Below are positions 51,097 to 60,305 of a stretch of 64,000 nt of DNA, one piece after another. The position numbers and the translations under genes are program-made. Under the pieces are notes generated by a model, which made no database searches, had not been told where the DNA came from, and saw only the letters and a program-made list of their open reading frames with translations. This DNA is from Marinoscillum sp. 108 (GTDB lineage Bacteria > Bacteroidota > Bacteroidia > Cytophagales > Cyclobacteriaceae): the NCBI RefSeq assembly GCF_902506655.1, contig NZ_LR734808.1, positions 310,001 through 374,000 of the forward strand, in the 5' to 3' direction. How positions within the stretch are numbered: position 1 is the first letter of the stretch; every line of letters starts with the position of its first letter.

Positions 51097-53283
51097 TTAC
51101 AACGCCAGCAGGCCATGGTCTCGCAGCAGGTCGATGGGCTTGGAGTACCAAAACTGCTCAAACGCTCCAAACTCCGCGTCATAGCCGGCCTTCAGCTGTG
51201 CCAGGGTGCGGGCAGGGTGGTTCGGAGTGAGCTGCGCCAGTTGCGCCAGCAGCCACTGTCCTTTCGGTTTTTCCAGGTTCACCTGCAGGGCATCCGTTCG
51301 GGTCTGGATGGTCAGGTGCATCATTTCTTTGGTTTTCCCTTTCTTGGTTCGGGAGGAGTAGCTGATCGCCGGCGTTCCGCCCAGCCAGAGGATCCTGGCA
51401 GTAGGTCGGATCAGGTACTCTGTGTCGGTCTCCAGGCAGTTTTCTATGAAATCCCTTTTGACGGAAGTCCGTGGGATTTTGAAATCAAACCACTCCTGCA
51501 GGGGCAGCTCAAACCCGATACCGTGCATGTAGTTGTACAGGGATTTTTTCAACCCAAAGCTAAACTGACCATGGTCTATACCCGTGCGATCACTAAACTG
51601 AATGTCGTTGTTGGCAAAGGAGATGTCGTTGTGCACTGGCTGGATACCGTAGGCATCCGGGTTGAGCCCTACCGGGCTGTGGGCGGTGAGTGCAAACTGA
51701 TGCCAGAAGCCCGACTGCATCACGCCAAGTTCGAAGAGCTGGCGTACCATCTCCAGGCTGTCGATGGTCTCCTGTACGGTTTGGGTAGGGTAGCCATACA
51801 TGAGGTAGGCATGTACCATCATGCCCGCATCGGTGAAGTGGCTGGTCACCCTGGCCACTTGCTCCACGGTCACGCCTTTGTCTATGAGCTGTAGCAGCCG
51901 GTCGGAGGCTACTTCCAGTCCGCCTGATACCGCTATGCATCCGGAGGCCTTCAGGAGTACACACAGGTCGTGGGTAAAGCTCTTCTCAAACCGGATGTTG
52001 GTCCACCAGGTGACACTGAGTTTTCTGCGGATGAGCTCCAGGGCCACTTCGCGCATCAGCGCTGGCGGTGCGGCCTCATCCACAAAATGAAAGCCCTTTT
52101 CGCCTGTCTGAGCGATCATGGCCTCCATACGGTCTACCAGCGTGCGTGCGGCGATGGGTTCGTACAGGCGGATGTAGTCCAGAGAGATGTCACAAAAGGT
52201 GCATTTACCCCAGTAGCACCCATGGGCCATGGTGAGTTTGTTCCAGCGGCCATCACTCCACAGGCTATGCATGGGGTTGGCCATTTCTATCACAGAGATG
52301 TACTCTGAGAGTGGCAGGTCAGAATAGTCCGGGGTGCCTACTGCCGTTTGCTTGTAGTCGGGCCGGGGAGAGGAGTTCTGGTAGACTACTTTCCCGTTTT
52401 CCAAAAGGAAGGTTCTTTTCAGTAAAACACTCCGGTCAGGATGGAGCGTTTGCTCAGCGATCAGCTCTATGGGCAGCTCCCCATCGTCCAGGGTGATGTA
52501 GTCAAAGAAGCTGAAGACCCGCGGATCGGAGAGGCTTCTTAGTTCGGTATTGGGAAAGCCGCCACCCATGGCGATTTTGGTATGGGGATAATGGCTTTTG
52601 ATCCACTGCGCACACCTGAAAGCACTGTACAGATTTCCCGGAAAGGGGACGGAAAAACAAATGAGCTGAGGCGTATGCGGCTCCAGTAGCTCTTTCAGGA
52701 GCTGTATGGTAAGTTGGTCTATAAAAGTTGGCGGCTGCTGCAGGTGCGCATAGAGTTCATCAAAGGAGTTGGCACTTCGTCCCAGCCGCTCGGCATAGCG
52801 GCTAAATCCAAAGTTTTCATCCACGCACTCCACTATGAAGTCTGAAAGGTCCTCCAGGTACAGGGTGGCCAGGTGTTTGGCTTTGTCCTGAAAGCCCATG
52901 GAGCCAAAGGCCCAGTCGAGTTCATCGGGCTGGTCAAACCTGCTGGCTTGGGGGAGGTACTGCCCGGAGCAGATCTGCCTGGCGAAGGATGGATTTTTCC
53001 CTTGCAGGAAAGCCATGGTGTCCGTGATGGTATGCTGGTAGTCTTCTTGTAGAGCAAAAATCCTGAGGGCGTTTTCAGACCAGTCAGTCTGGTCATTTTC
53101 CGCTTCGGCGAATAGATTTTGCAGGCCATCCTTAGAGAAAAGCGCCAGAATCACCTCCATGCCCAGGTCCATCTGGTATGCTTCTAGTCCGATCGTGTTG
53201 AGGAAGCCTTTCAGGTAGGGAGTAGCCGGATAGGGCGTATTGAGCTGAGTGAATGGGGGAGTGATGAGGAGAATGTCTTTCAA
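51097..53283 (-). CDS. B12-binding-type radical SAM protein with TTG start and CX4CX2C motif
   Basis: A 728-residue protein. The N-terminal DILLITPPFTQLNTPYPATPYLKGFL is the start of a cobalamin-binding-like Rossmann domain. The start is TTG at 53283; no earlier in-frame ATG was found. The radical SAM barrel is about 340-560, with HGCYWGKCTFCDIS: cysteines Cys356, Cys361 and Cys364, spaced CX4CX2C rather than CX3CX2C. Substrate unknown; the family is typical of methyltransferases and similar reactions of Bacteroidota. Alone, convergent neither with the repeat region nor with the gene right of it. Confidence 0.85.
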   Translation of the reverse strand: MKDILLITPPFTQLNTPYPATPYLKGFLNTIGLEAYQMDLGMEVILALFSKDGLQNLFAEAENDQTDWSENALRIFALQEDYQHTITDTMAFLQGKNPSFARQICSGQYLPQASRFDQPDELDWAFGSMGFQDKAKHLATLYLEDLSDFIVECVDENFGFSRYAERLGRSANSFDELYAHLQQPPTFIDQLTIQLLKELLEPHTPQLICFSVPFPGNLYSAFRCAQWIKSHYPHTKIAMGGGFPNTELRSLSDPRVFSFFDYITLDDGELPIELIAEQTLHPDRSVLLKRTFLLENGKVVYQNSSPRPDYKQTAVGTPDYSDLPLSEYISVIEMANPMHSLWSDGRWNKLTMAHGCYWGKCTFCDISLDYIRLYEPIAARTLVDRMEAMIAQTGEKGFHFVDEAAPPALMREVALELIRRKLSVTWWTNIRFEKSFTHDLCVLLKASGCIAVSGGLEVASDRLLQLIDKGVTVEQVARVTSHFTDAGMMVHAYLMYGYPTQTVQETIDSLEMVRQLFELGVMQSGFWHQFALTAHSPVGLNPDAYGIQPVHNDISFANNDIQFSDRTGIDHGQFSFGLKKSLYNYMHGIGFELPLQEWFDFKIPRTSVKRDFIENCLETDTEYLIRPTARILWLGGTPAISYSSRTKKGKTKEMMHLTIQTRTDALQVNLEKPKGQWLLAQLAQLTPNHPARTLAQLKAGYDAEFGAFEQFWYSKPIDLLRDHGLLAL

Positions 53284-53424
53284 GGCCGTAGGGATCGCTT
53301 ACAAAACTACTTGAAAGAGTTGGATCGGTAAGAAATACTCAGCATTCTTCCATTATCAATCAATTGCTTATGACTGATGCGGATATTTTTCTACCTTCGA
53401 TGTGCCTAAAATAATGATTCGCCT

Positions 53425-54420
53425 ATGACCAGATTACTAGGGTCTGTATGTCTGCTGTATGTACTTTCCGTAGCAGCCAACGCCCAATTTCTCAATACCG
53501 ACCAGAAAGATGTCGAGAAGATTAAGAACTCCACACTGCTGCTCGTGCTGGAGGAGCCCGATCCCAAAATAGTATCCAAGCTCAGTAAGAAGTATCCCAA
53601 AGCACTGGAGGATTATCAAAACCAAATAGCGGGGCGCAATTTTGCCCTCAGATATGCGTTGGAGAACTTTTGGGATTTGACCGAGAAGGTAGAGTTTCAC
53701 CCGGAGTCCACAGCCTTCGACCTCATAGAGAAAAATCCCGATCAATACCTGCTAATCAGTTTTGGTCAGTACCTGGAGTATGAGCGAATAGGACTGGTGA
53801 GTGGCTCCGATGGCGACCCGGCCGGGTGGCGCACTTCCTCCACTGGAGAACTGACCTATAATCACACCTCAAAATATACGGTGCTATCCAGGGAAATTAC
53901 CACGCTGGAGATTTCTGATACCAAACCGCTGGTCAGTGTGTTTCTTCCTTCTGTTTATCCTTCATTGTCGGGTGCGGTCTATGGTGTACAGCAGATCCAG
54001 TACCTCCTGAGGTACCTGGCCGCTGATGGTGAAAACAAGATGAGCAAAATGCCCAAACAGATAGAGGCGAATAACCCGAAGCTGAAGGATAAGATTCTCC
54101 TCATCGATCAGAATGACGTGGACCCGAAGGTAACCGCTGAAGAGCTCGCTGAGGTATATCCATATCCTGTGCAGCTAGTCGATCCATCTGTGATCCGTGA
54201 GGCTATTTTGGCCAGGGATGCCAGCTATGCCTATCTACAGATCGTGAGTACACCGGGTGAGCGCGGGAGCATTGACACGCATGTTATCGCAGATGCCTCC
54301 GATGGAAAGATCTACTACTACGTGACACCCGGACTGGGAGTGGGGAGCTACAGTGCGCTCATCACAGATTACAGAACCCGCATCAAAGAGCGACATTTCA
54401 AAAGTTACGCAGTAGATTGA
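53425..54420 (+). CDS. Exported protein of unknown function
   Basis: A 331-residue protein with a signal peptide (MTRLLGSVCLLYVLSVAANAQ). VEKIKNSTLLLVLEEPDPKIVSKLSKKYPKALED, a helical segment, then ISFGQYLEYERIGLV and ALITDYRTRIKERHF near the end. Two segments with the words LLLVLEE and KILLIDQND are similar in type, possibly a duplicated alpha/beta unit, but no family is recognised. It ends 6 bp before the convergent protein-glutaminase-like gene. Confidence 0.72.
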   Translation: MTRLLGSVCLLYVLSVAANAQFLNTDQKDVEKIKNSTLLLVLEEPDPKIVSKLSKKYPKALEDYQNQIAGRNFALRYALENFWDLTEKVEFHPESTAFDLIEKNPDQYLLISFGQYLEYERIGLVSGSDGDPAGWRTSSTGELTYNHTSKYTVLSREITTLEISDTKPLVSVFLPSVYPSLSGAVYGVQQIQYLLRYLAADGENKMSKMPKQIEANNPKLKDKILLIDQNDVDPKVTAEELAEVYPYPVQLVDPSVIREAILARDASYAYLQIVSTPGERGSIDTHVIADASDGKIYYYVTPGLGVGSYSALITDYRTRIKERHFKSYAVD

Positions 54421-54426
54421 ATTCAG

Positions 54427-55290
54427 CTAGTTGAGGCACGCCTGGGTATGCGCCACACGGTCGTTCCAGTGCGCATAGCGCTGGTCGTAGTAGCTGATCA
54501 AGCTTCGATAGGTCTTGGATGACAGTTCAGCAGGCTTTGCCACTTCGGTGAGCCGGATGACATCATCAATGTTTTTCAGGAGTTCATGCAGATAAGCCTC
54601 TTCGTGCGCTGGCAACTGATTTTTGATGCTAAAGATCTCCAGGGCCAGGTCATTGATGGAGAGTCCTTTTTGTACGTAATCATCACCAGGGGCCAGGTTC
54701 CAGAAGTTGCCGGTGATAATAGAGGGGAGAAAGGCCGGCCACTCATCCGCAGGAGCTGACTCGTCCTGCATCAGGTAGTTGTTGAGCGAAAAAAACAGGT
54801 AGCTGTCTGCATCTGTGAGCAGGTAAATAGACCGGGGACAGTTCATGAGGGCAAGCCACTCGTCTATAGTCAGGAGCGCATCTGCACTCAGTGACTGATC
54901 GATCACCAGTGTTTCTATTTCCCCTTGTTCATTGTAGGCCGTGAGGAAAGGTGCTACGTGGTAGCCCCAGGTGGTATTTTCAGAAATTCCCAACGGGTCG
55001 GTCATATTGAAGAGCTCATCCGAGGAGAGGGAATACCTGGCAGGTGCGAAATTCCAGATTTTACCAGCAGTCACCTGATGTTTTTTCAGGAGCAGGGAGA
55101 TGTAATGCGCCCGGTCTTCACACGATCCATTGATGTATCGGTATTCTATGTTTTCAGCAATCACAAGGTCCAGAAGTTCCTCCCTTTCGGCAAAAGAAAT
55201 GGGAGTAAGCTCTGGGGTAGGTGGTTTGGCACCGAGCAGGAGTTCGTAGTCTTCAGGACTGATGAGCGGAGCATGAACAGAAGGGATCAT
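54427..55290 (-). CDS. Protein-glutaminase-like protein with Cys-His-Asp triad
   Basis: A 287-residue protein resembling the Chryseobacterium protein-glutaminase, which deamidates protein glutamine side chains. Compare GSCEDRAHYISLLL with the enzyme's GCYARAHKMRQILL, TTWGYHVAPFL with WVYHVAILV, and ETLVIDQSL with KRIIDPSL. The putative triad is Cys57, His111 and Asp131; the His-to-Asp distance (20) equals that of the known enzyme. Unlike it, this protein has no evident signal peptide or pro-sequence, and has an extra C-terminal helical part (residues about 200-287). Whether it is cytoplasmic, and its substrate, is unknown. Confidence 0.78.
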   Translation of the reverse strand: MIPSVHAPLISPEDYELLLGAKPPTPELTPISFAEREELLDLVIAENIEYRYINGSCEDRAHYISLLLKKHQVTAGKIWNFAPARYSLSSDELFNMTDPLGISENTTWGYHVAPFLTAYNEQGEIETLVIDQSLSADALLTIDEWLALMNCPRSIYLLTDADSYLFFSLNNYLMQDESAPADEWPAFLPSIITGNFWNLAPGDDYVQKGLSINDLALEIFSIKNQLPAHEEAYLHELLKNIDDVIRLTEVAKPAELSSKTYRSLISYYDQRYAHWNDRVAHTQACLN

Positions 55291-55410
55291 GCGAAACGGA
55301 AAGAAGGTGTAAAACTTGTGGTCATGAGGATTAGCTTGATGACTGCAAAGCTACGCTTTCCTGAGACCGAATCCTCCTTTTATTTTTATGAGGTGATGAT
55401 CATAAAGGGC

Positions 55411-55866
55411 TTATTCTTTGAGCCGCTTTTCAAAGCAGACACTATTGGCTATACCGGCATATTGGCCATAGTTGGGAATGATCTGGTAGCCGCTTTTTTC
55501 ATAAAGAGAAATGGCCTCAGGCTGTTTATAGCCGGTTTCCAATACACAGCGATCAAAGCCCAGTTCGGCAGCCCACTGCTCCAGCTCATTGAGGATCTGA
55601 AACGCCATTTTCTTTCCACGGTGTTGCGGCTTCACAAACATGCGCTTCACTTCCATGGTTTTCGGGTCCAGTTGTTTGATGGCGCCACACCCACATGGCT
55701 GATCATCCAGATAAGCCACCACGGCATATTTGATCTGATCTATTTGATTGAACTGATGGTAAAACGCATGGTCCCGTCCGTCTCTGACGGCCAGGTCGGC
55801 ATCCAGCTGGCTGACAAGTTCTATGAAATCAGCATGTTGGGCGTTGGTGCGAAAAAGTGTGGTCAT
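55411..55866 (-). CDS. GNAT family N-acetyltransferase
   Basis: A 151-residue single GNAT domain: VVAYLDDQPCGCGAIKQLD, EVKRMFVKPQHRGKKMAFQIL (acetyl-CoA-binding R/Q-x-x-G-x-A loop), and YEKSGYQIIPNYGQY. Transfers acetyl from acetyl-CoA to an unknown amine. Separated from the glutaminase-like gene by 120 bp and from the hydrolase by 168 bp; neither spacer holds an element that I recognise. Confidence 0.88.
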   Translation of the reverse strand: MTTLFRTNAQHADFIELVSQLDADLAVRDGRDHAFYHQFNQIDQIKYAVVAYLDDQPCGCGAIKQLDPKTMEVKRMFVKPQHRGKKMAFQILNELEQWAAELGFDRCVLETGYKQPEAISLYEKSGYQIIPNYGQYAGIANSVCFEKRLKE

Positions 55867-56034
55867 GACTTGGCGACTCTTGGTTGGATTGAGGGTTCAA
55901 AAAAAAATTTTTTAGTTCATCATAAAGTGATCACAAGTTTGGTGATCAAATCTCAGGCCAGTAAACCTGATAAAAGTGAAAAGGCAAGAAGATTTTGAGT
56001 TTTTCTTTTTTTAGAAATGATGAAATGTTTTGGT

Positions 56035-56985
56035 TTAATTACTCGCTTTTTTATGAGCAGGGTTGGTGTCTACTTCCAGATGTTTCAGAATCCAGATCAT
56101 CAGCTCCTGTTCGTCCACGATGGACATGGAGTGTGGATGTCTTTCACCATTGCTGCGCACTCCCTTACCCACAGTCATCATGAGCTCAGCCCGGGTGTTG
56201 CCCAAGAGCATCAGCTGGTTGATCATCTCAGAGGCTGGAGCTATATTCATGTCATAGAAACTCCTTCTGCGGTTTTTTAGTTGCCATTGAATGTCTGCAT
56301 CGTGGTATAGTCTGATAGGAAATGATTTGAGAACTTCTGCTTCTCCACCTAGTTTGGCCCCTTTGGTGAAGGGGCTCAGTTCCTGATATCGGACAGGTAC
56401 CTCTGTGGGAGTTCCGCCCAGTTCGCGCTCCATGAGGGCCTTGATCACATATGCTTCACTTACTCCGGCCTCTGAGTATTGCTTTTCCAGCTCACGCTCC
56501 ATATAGCTGTAGATTTCTTTCAGGTCTACAGGCGAGTCCACTGCAAAGACTGCTTTAGGTTTGATGGGGTAGCTTTCAGGGTATTTCAGACAGTATTGGG
56601 TGTATTTCAATGCAATGGTGCCGCCCGCTGAGAATCCGCCCATCACCACCTTATTAGGCGCTATGTTGTAGTCACTCAATGTAGCGATGATGGCTTCATT
56701 CAGTAGCTTCACCACCTGGCCGTCGGCATACATCTTGCGTCCGCAGGGTACCACTATGGTGGTGATTCCATACAGATAGGCCAACTTTTCAAATTCAGTT
56801 TCCTGAAGAAGTTGATCGGCAGTTTGTGCGAAACCCGGAATAAAAACAATCAGTCCTTTGGCCGTGCCGGGAGGGGTGATTAGGGTATACCCCAGGGGAC
56901 TGTTTTGAAGCGTGGAATGCAGCGGAGATTGTGCGAATGTAGCATACCAAAGGAGGGACAACCCAATGGATAATCTGAATTTCAT
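56035..56985 (-). CDS. Exported alpha/beta hydrolase
   Basis: A 316-residue hydrolase with a signal peptide (MKFRLSIGLSLLWYATFAQ), oxyanion segment FIPGFAQT, nucleophile elbow GGFSAGGT (Ser119) and a late NGERHPHSMSIVDEQEL segment with the probable catalytic His. Likely esterase or acyl-hydrolase of the periplasm; substrate unknown. Alone, divergent from the zinc-ribbon gene. Confidence 0.82.
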   Translation of the reverse strand: MKFRLSIGLSLLWYATFAQSPLHSTLQNSPLGYTLITPPGTAKGLIVFIPGFAQTADQLLQETEFEKLAYLYGITTIVVPCGRKMYADGQVVKLLNEAIIATLSDYNIAPNKVVMGGFSAGGTIALKYTQYCLKYPESYPIKPKAVFAVDSPVDLKEIYSYMERELEKQYSEAGVSEAYVIKALMERELGGTPTEVPVRYQELSPFTKGAKLGGEAEVLKSFPIRLYHDADIQWQLKNRRRSFYDMNIAPASEMINQLMLLGNTRAELMMTVGKGVRSNGERHPHSMSIVDEQELMIWILKHLEVDTNPAHKKASN

Positions 56986-57040
56986 TTAGTTAATCGGCTA
57001 GTTAACGGAGAATTTGATTCTTCTAAGTAACTTGAAACCG

Positions 57041-57364
57041 ATGGAAATTGAAAATATTTGGGTGATTGCTTTGATGATTGTGGTGATTCCGCTGTTTTTT
57101 TGGATGCGGGTATCTTCTATCAATAAGCGCAAAAAGGGGGTGACAGTGCGCTGCCCACACTGTGAGAAGGATCAGCGGCTGGAGAAACTGCGCAATTATG
57201 TTTGTGAGAAGTGTGACACTCCGGTAGCTTTTTTCGATGAGCAGGGAGACCCCCTCAAAGAGATTACCTATTACGAATGCATGGCTTGCCAGGAGAAAAA
57301 CTTTATGGGGATACTCACCTGTACGGCGTGTGGTATGGCCAATAAGGCGGGTATCCCCAAGTGA
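57041..57364 (+). CDS. Small membrane protein with zinc-ribbon-like domain
   Basis: A 107-residue protein from ATG 57041; a TTG further upstream is not preferred. One N-terminal transmembrane helix (IWVIALMIVVIPLFFWM) and four CxxC pairs (CPHC, CEKC, CMAC, CTAC), two zinc ribbons. Ends 0 bases before the convergent permease stop. Role unknown; membrane-bound zinc ribbons often bind nucleic acid or protein partners. Confidence 0.78.
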   Translation: MEIENIWVIALMIVVIPLFFWMRVSSINKRKKGVTVRCPHCEKDQRLEKLRNYVCEKCDTPVAFFDEQGDPLKEITYYECMACQEKNFMGILTCTACGMANKAGIPK

Positions 57365-59800
57365 TCATTCTGACCTCAATGCATTGACTGGATTTTCAGA
57401 GGTGTTTCTCCATACCTGTGCGAGGATGGTAGCCCCAGATAACAGTACTACAATGAGTATGGCAGGTCCCAGGTTGAAAATGCTGATAGGGGAATGCACA
57501 GCCATTTGGTTGATCCAGAGCCCGTTGGCGAAGACCGCTACAGGCACCATGACGAGTGCTGTGGAGGCCAGCATTACCATGAAACCACCTGTCATAGCCA
57601 GGGTGATCTGCCCAAAACTGGCACCCAATACCTTTCTGATTCCGATTTCCTTCGTTCTGGTTTTCAGGTGAAAACTTACCATGCCCAGGAAACCCAATGC
57701 TGTAATGGCTATGGCTATCAAGGAGATGAAGGTGAGAATTCCGCCAAGGTCATAAAAGAACTGGTAAAAAAGGTCTGTTTCTTCGTTGAGGAATCCCCCT
57801 TGGAAGGTTCTGGACTGGTCATACTGATTCCATTTTTGCTCCATCCCCTTGCCAAAAGCGCCGGGATCATTTACCCCTATTTTGAAGTAAGCAAACTGAT
57901 AATCCCCGGGTTTGATTCGGAGGGCCAGAGGTTCTATCGATTTCATCAGCGGTTCCCAGTGGTAGTCCCTGACCACCCCGACGATTTTCACCCTTGTGTC
58001 ATTTTCGATATAAACCAGCTCACCCACCGCAGCAGCCGGGGATTCAAAACCCAAACGCTTCGTAGCCAGCTCATTCACTACTATGAACTTTTCCTGCTCC
58101 TGATTAGCAGCCCTTGGGAAATCCGTACCTGCGATCAGCTCAAGGCCCATGACACTCACATACCTTTCCTCCACAGAGAAGTGATAAATAGTGATGAATT
58201 CGTCCGCTTCATTGAGTTTCATATTGGCACCGTGCGATCTACCCACTGCGGGGTGATGTGAGGTGAAGGTGACGTTTTCAATCCCCGGGGTATTTGCAAA
58301 TTCCGTTTCGATCACTTTGGGGTCATGTCCCTGTAGCCGAACAAAGTAGATGTGCTCATCGTCGAACCCAAAACTACTCCTGGTCAGGAAATTGGCCTGA
58401 TCCCTGATCAGAAAGATGCTCACCAGCATGACTATGGAAAGACCAAACTGGACGCTCAATAGAATTTTTTTACCGGATATTTTGGAGATAAAACCACTCT
58501 TGATGGTATTGGAAAAGGCTCCGCTGCCCTTCAAAGACCGAATGGTGTCTAGTCTGGAGACGAAATACGATGGGCCTACGCCGGAAATAATCCCGAGAAG
58601 AAGGCTGAATAGGAGAAAGAAACCATAAGCGAACACGGTGTCTTCAAGGGTGATGCCTACCTGATTGAAGATCCACAGTGCATTGAACTGATCGATCAGG
58701 AACCAGTAGATACCAATGGCCACCACCAGAGATAGGGTGGAGATGAGTACCGATTCCACCAGAAATTGTATGATGATCTGTGCCTTGGAAGCTCCATTAG
58801 CCTTCCTGATACCAATCTCCCGGGTTCTGGTCAGCGATTTGGCAATGGAAAGGTTGGCGTAGTTGATGCTGGCTGTGATAATGACCACCAGCCCAAGGAG
58901 TCCGAAGAATAATAGCACGATTTTAGGCAGGGTAAAGGAAATTTCGTTGCTGAGAAGCCTTCCAGGCACGATCTCCGAGATCGCCTGAAGTTCAAATTCA
59001 TAGCCGGGGTGATCCTCCTTAATTTCCATTTTTTCAGAAGTGATCTGGTTGATCAGGGCCTGAGCTTCTGCTTTGGAGGTTTTCTCATTGAGCACGATGT
59101 AGTTATAATTCATCCAGATAGTTTCCCATTCCTTATACTCATTGGTCATATGGTTCTCTTTGACCAGCAGTGGGATGGTGGAGAAGCTTGCCAGCAGTTT
59201 GAACTTGATATGACTCTTGGGTAATTCCTCAGTCAATATTCCGGTCACTTTATATCTGCCCATGCCTTCCATGATCACTTCTTCACCCAGGGCACTTTTC
59301 TGTGGGAAAAGTAGATTGGCCATCTGAGTGGTTAGTACCATGGAGTAGGGTTCATTCAGGGCGGTGAGTGGATCTCCTTCTTTAAGATCAAATCCAAATA
59401 CCTTGAAGAAGTTGTGATCAGCAAATAACGAGCGACCGTCAAATTCTGACTCAGGATTGATCACTTTGTGCGCTGAGCGTATTTCGCCGTGCAGCCCATG
59501 ATTGAGGTTGGTGTAAGTGTCAGCAATGGTATATCCACTACTCAGTGTCTCCCCGATGGGGAGCGGTGAGGTAGCATAGCCATTGGAGAAGATACCCCGT
59601 GCTCCTTTTTGGTAGGTGAGTACCCTATAGGTCCGGTCTCCATGCGGATGAACGGTATCGTAGGAGTAATGATCATAGACGAGCAAGATCAATAACAGAC
59701 AGACGGACATGCTAAGCGAAAGACCCACCACATTGATCGCGGTGAAGGCCTTGTGTTTTTTGATGTTTCGCCAGCTAACGATTAAATAGTTTCTCCACAT
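57365..59800 (-). CDS. MacB/FtsX-type ABC transporter permease (no adjacent ATPase)
   Basis: An 811-residue permease: N-terminal transmembrane segment (AFTAINVVGLSLSMSVCLLLILLVYDHY), a periplasmic MacB-PCD domain (about 60-280), an FtsX segment near 300-420 (VIITASINYANLSIAKSLTRTREIGIRKANGAS), a second periplasmic domain, and a C-terminal FtsX segment (FLGMVSFHLKTRTKEIGIRKVLGASFGQITL). Two-unit permeases of this length are typical of Bacteroidota, and the ATPase is often encoded apart. Lies 7 bp after the DUF6249-like gene in the same direction. Confidence 0.92.
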   Translation of the reverse strand: MWRNYLIVSWRNIKKHKAFTAINVVGLSLSMSVCLLLILLVYDHYSYDTVHPHGDRTYRVLTYQKGARGIFSNGYATSPLPIGETLSSGYTIADTYTNLNHGLHGEIRSAHKVINPESEFDGRSLFADHNFFKVFGFDLKEGDPLTALNEPYSMVLTTQMANLLFPQKSALGEEVIMEGMGRYKVTGILTEELPKSHIKFKLLASFSTIPLLVKENHMTNEYKEWETIWMNYNYIVLNEKTSKAEAQALINQITSEKMEIKEDHPGYEFELQAISEIVPGRLLSNEISFTLPKIVLLFFGLLGLVVIITASINYANLSIAKSLTRTREIGIRKANGASKAQIIIQFLVESVLISTLSLVVAIGIYWFLIDQFNALWIFNQVGITLEDTVFAYGFFLLFSLLLGIISGVGPSYFVSRLDTIRSLKGSGAFSNTIKSGFISKISGKKILLSVQFGLSIVMLVSIFLIRDQANFLTRSSFGFDDEHIYFVRLQGHDPKVIETEFANTPGIENVTFTSHHPAVGRSHGANMKLNEADEFITIYHFSVEERYVSVMGLELIAGTDFPRAANQEQEKFIVVNELATKRLGFESPAAAVGELVYIENDTRVKIVGVVRDYHWEPLMKSIEPLALRIKPGDYQFAYFKIGVNDPGAFGKGMEQKWNQYDQSRTFQGGFLNEETDLFYQFFYDLGGILTFISLIAIAITALGFLGMVSFHLKTRTKEIGIRKVLGASFGQITLAMTGGFMVMLASTALVMVPVAVFANGLWINQMAVHSPISIFNLGPAILIVVLLSGATILAQVWRNTSENPVNALRSE

Positions 59801-59807
59801 GGCGCTA

Positions 59808-60164
59808 TTAATTACCGTCCTTGTTCATTTTTTGTACCAATCCAAAGTAGAGGAGGAAGCCCAGGCTGAGGCTGGTAGCCAATACACCGTAAGGGAGTGT
59901 GGAGGAGCTATCAAAAGGAATCATCTCGATGATCATGAGTCCCAACCCGCCAAAGAGAATGATCAGGCCCCATTTGAGCGCTGCATATTTATTCTCTACC
60001 TGTTTTCTCAAGAGCTCGCCGGCATCATCGCCTACCAGGCCTTTTTCTACCATTTTCTTTCGGAGAAAATACTCGGTGAGGGTTTTGATGATCAGAACTA
60101 TACCTACTGAAAGTGTGCCGAGTACCGCTATGGGCATGAGCACTGATTGTAAATGATGATCCAT
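59808..60164 (-). CDS. DUF6249-like small membrane protein
   Basis: A 118-residue protein with an N-terminal transmembrane helix (AVLGTLSVGIVLIIKTLTEYFL), a short charged loop (RKKMVEKGLVGDDAGELL) and two further helices (KWGLIILFGGLGLMIIEMI, GVLATSLSLGFLLYFGLV). This three-helix pattern with MVEKGL is that of DUF6249. In several Bacteroidota genomes such genes sit next to an ECF sigma factor, as here, where the sigma gene is divergent. Function unknown. Confidence 0.8.
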   Translation of the reverse strand: MDHHLQSVLMPIAVLGTLSVGIVLIIKTLTEYFLRKKMVEKGLVGDDAGELLRKQVENKYAALKWGLIILFGGLGLMIIEMIPFDSSSTLPYGVLATSLSLGFLLYFGLVQKMNKDGN

Positions 60165-60267
60165 GATTTTTTGTTTTTAAGATTTGGAAGGTTAGACATC
60201 AGATGATCAGGTAAATGTTGCAGGGTAGGGTAGATTTTTTTAAAAAGAAATAAATTAAGGATGGCTG

Positions 60268-60290
60268 CAACATCCGCGAACCCGATGTTG
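60268..60290. promoter_or_regulatory. Inverted repeat before the ECF sigma gene
   Basis: CAACATC (60268-60274) and GATGTTG (60284-60290) with a 9-nt loop, 15 bp before the sigma-factor ATG. Could be an operator or leader hairpin controlling the sigma gene. The promoter itself was not located. Confidence 0.35.
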
Positions 60291-60305
60291 TCTAATGATA
60301 CTTGA

